Program-made: the position numbers and the translations under genes
Assembly (NCBI RefSeq): GCF_011050055.1
Contig: NZ_DRGM01000125.1
Coordinates: 1 to 59,297 of the forward strand
Length of the DNA: 59,297 nt
DNA from: Pseudoalteromonas prydzensis
GTDB taxonomy: Bacteria; Pseudomonadota; Gammaproteobacteria; Enterobacterales; Alteromonadaceae
Direction: 5' to 3'
The notes under the pieces: model-generated
The model's input: the letters and a program-made list of their open reading frames with translations, nothing else
Told to the model about the DNA's origin: nothing
The model's database searches: none
Part shown: piece by piece, positions 57,818-59,297 of the stretch
Numbering within the stretch: the first letter of the stretch is position 1
Layout: every line of letters begins with the position of its first letter

Positions 57818-58595
57818 TGAATATGCAACTTTCAATCGCAGCCAGCTGCATTTAGCGCATATTACCGATTGCCATTTATTTGCCGATCCACAAGCTGAGT
57901 ATTTTGCGGTTAATACCGCAGAACATTTTTCTCGCGCGCTTGCCCACATGGCAGAGCAGCCATTAGATGCTGTGATCTTTGGTGGTGATTTAACCCAAGA
58001 TCACAGTTTTGAATCCTACTTATTGTTTGCTCAGCTAATTGCCGATGCAGCGCTTTCCTGCCCAGTATTTTGGCTACCAGGTAATCATGATGAGATAGCT
58101 GCCATGCAACGCATCTCTAGTGGCCAAATAAGTAATGCTAAACGTTTAATTGCTGATGGCTTTGAAGTGTTACTTATTAATTCCAAAGGACCCACACCTG
58201 CAGGATGGGTAAGTGAAGCGCATTTAAATGAGATCACCACATTATTAGCAAGCACACCGTTACCGAGTGTGATTTTTTGCCATCATAATCCACTGCCAAT
58301 CAACGGCTACTTAGATAAACATATGCTTGAAAATGGTCCGCAATTGCTTAACATATTACAAAACAGTGGGCAGGTTAGGCATGTATTCCACGGTCATGTT
58401 CATAATGATTACCAATTTCAGTTCAGAAATATTGATGTGCTGGCCACTCCCGCAAGTTCAGTGCAATTTACTAAAAATACCGCACACTGGCAGCAACAAA
58501 ATTTAGGCGCAGCTTATCGGTTATTAACGATCACTAAGCCAAGCGACGCAGCCCCATTGTCTGTTGATTCGGAGCTAATATGGCTCAACGGGTAA
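57804..58595 (+). CDS. cpdA: CpdA, 3',5'-cyclic-AMP phosphodiesterase
   Basis: The 263-residue metallophosphoesterase has the full metal set: ITDCHL, GGDLTQD, PGNHDE, CHHNPLP and HGHVHNDY. It degrades cAMP and so modulates CRP signalling. Overlaps yqiB by 14 bases and yqiA by 16. Confidence 0.95.
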   Translation: MAWFDEYATFNRSQLHLAHITDCHLFADPQAEYFAVNTAEHFSRALAHMAEQPLDAVIFGGDLTQDHSFESYLLFAQLIADAALSCPVFWLPGNHDEIAAMQRISSGQISNAKRLIADGFEVLLINSKGPTPAGWVSEAHLNEITTLLASTPLPSVIFCHHNPLPINGYLDKHMLENGPQLLNILQNSGQVRHVFHGHVHNDYQFQFRNIDVLATPASSVQFTKNTAHWQQQNLGAAYRLLTITKPSDAAPLSVDSELIWLNG

Positions 58596-59140
58596 TTTAC
58601 ATTCATGGTTTTAATAGCAGTGAAAAATCATTTAAAGCTGTGCGCTTTGGTGAGTATATGGCACACTATGATGTTGATTATTGTGTGCCGAGGCTAAGCC
58701 ATGAACCGCTGCATGCGATAATTCAAATTGAACAATTATTAACGCCAAATACTGTATTACTTGGCAGTTCTTTAGGTGGTTTTTACGCCACTTATTTATC
58801 GCAAAAATATCAGTTACCAGCAGCGCTGATCAATCCTGCTGTTAAGCCTTATTTATTATTGAGTTCATTGTTAGGGCCGAACTATAATCCGTATCAGGAT
58901 AGCCATTACGAGCTCAGTAATAGTCATATTAACGCGTTAAAGTCACTGTCGATACCAAGCTTAGAGCGCCCATCGTTACTGTATTTATTACAGCAAACAG
59001 GTGACGAAGTATTGGATTATCAGCAGGCCGTTAAATATTATTCACAATGCAAGCAACAGATAGAATTTGGTGGTGATCATAGCTTTATTGGCTTTGAAGA
59101 CTCCATTGCTAGTATTGTAGATTTTCTTAAAATCACGTAA
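58580..59140 (+). CDS. yqiA: YqiA, alpha/beta-hydrolase esterase
   Basis: The 186-residue small esterase begins VIYIHGFNSSEKSFKA and has the nucleophile elbow GSSLGG, an Asp and His (GGDHSF) of the triad. In E. coli YqiA is a short-chain ester hydrolase. The 16-base overlap with cpdA implies coupling; parE follows after 31 bases. Confidence 0.93.
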   Translation: MAQRVIYIHGFNSSEKSFKAVRFGEYMAHYDVDYCVPRLSHEPLHAIIQIEQLLTPNTVLLGSSLGGFYATYLSQKYQLPAALINPAVKPYLLLSSLLGPNYNPYQDSHYELSNSHINALKSLSIPSLERPSLLYLLQQTGDEVLDYQQAVKYYSQCKQQIEFGGDHSFIGFEDSIASIVDFLKIT

Positions 59141-59171
59141 AACATAGCTAAGCGCATAAAAGATAAAAACT

Positions 59172-59297
59172 ATGAGTCAGCAAAATTATAACGCCGAAGC
59201 CATTGAAGTATTAAATGGGTTAGAACCTGTTAAACGCCGCCCTGGTATGTACACCGACACCACCCGTCCTAATCACTTAGGGCAAGAGGTTATTGAT
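59172..59297 (+). CDS. parE: ParE, topoisomerase IV subunit B (5' part)
   Basis: The frame opens at ATG 59172 and runs 42 codons to the window edge. [20 protein letters not shown] is the start of the ATPase domain of DNA topoisomerase IV subunit B; position after yqiA confirms it over GyrB. The rest lies outside. Confidence 0.95.
   Translation, partial: MSQQNYNAEAIEVLNGLEPVKRRPGMYTDTTRPNHLGQEVID

Overview
The window looks like a chromosome segment of a marine gammaproteobacterium of the order Alteromonadales, most likely Pseudoalteromonas or a close relative. This is inferred from gene order (rsmE-gshB-yqgE-ruvX, yggS-proC-yggT-rdgB-hemW beside pilT-pilU, nudF-yqiB-cpdA-yqiA-parE), from families common there (DUF3192, DUF885, DUF4426, an SO_0444-type permease, propeller/GGDEF/EAL signalling proteins) and from moderate A+T content. 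No rRNA, tRNA or CRISPR array was seen.

Positions 1 to about 15,260 are one end of an integrative island whose other end lies left of the window. Its right edge cuts a PIN/PhoH-type ATPase gene at its Walker B codons; only the 3' part of that gene (15258-15509) remains here. A four-gene minus-strand recombination operon lies next to this edge: a tyrosine recombinase, a large protein with a degenerate recombinase C-terminus and a Cys cluster, a second tyrosine recombinase, and a small coiled-coil protein. The layout resembles the integrase ends of the Vibrio strand-biased circularizing elements, and more loosely Tn554 TnpABC and Gamma-Mobile-Trio islands. The cargo is (a) a complete QatABCD anti-phage operon preceded by a serine-recombinase HTH remnant, (b) a MntP-like manganese exporter, (c) a short mercury module (merR, merC, GDCCVxC protein) without merA, and (d) a CDF cation exporter behind a MerR-type 19-bp-spacer promoter.

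From 15.5 kb to the right end the genes look chromosomal. 15.6-20.3 kb holds a hybrid sensor kinase overlapping a response-regulator diguanylate cyclase. 20.3-26.7 kb holds a lipoprotein, a hydroxyacid dehydrogenase, a ZntR-like regulator with a permease carrying seven Cys-rich tandem repeats, an acyltransferase and small genes. 26.7-31.2 kb is one 1502-residue propeller-PAS-GGDEF-EAL protein, followed by a 270-bp terminal-inverted-repeat element. 31.6-38.8 kb has a potassium channel, a Pat-type protein acetyltransferase, a SIMPL protein, an unknown protein and a DUF885 lipoprotein. 38.8-49.7 kb holds the hemW/rdgB/yggT/proC/yggS cluster, pilT-pilU and the rsmE-gshB-yqgE-ruvX cluster. 49.7-59.3 kb has an eight-helix-type membrane protein, glnE, a TcpQ-like protein, lpxL-like acyltransferase, tolC and nudF-yqiB-cpdA-yqiA-parE (parE runs off the end).

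Metal handling recurs. Three metal-exporter promoters have the MerR-family architecture (7744-7775, 21829-21860 and 1061-1091), but only the first two have a MerR-family gene beside them. All functional calls come from reading motifs and gene order; no database search was run.
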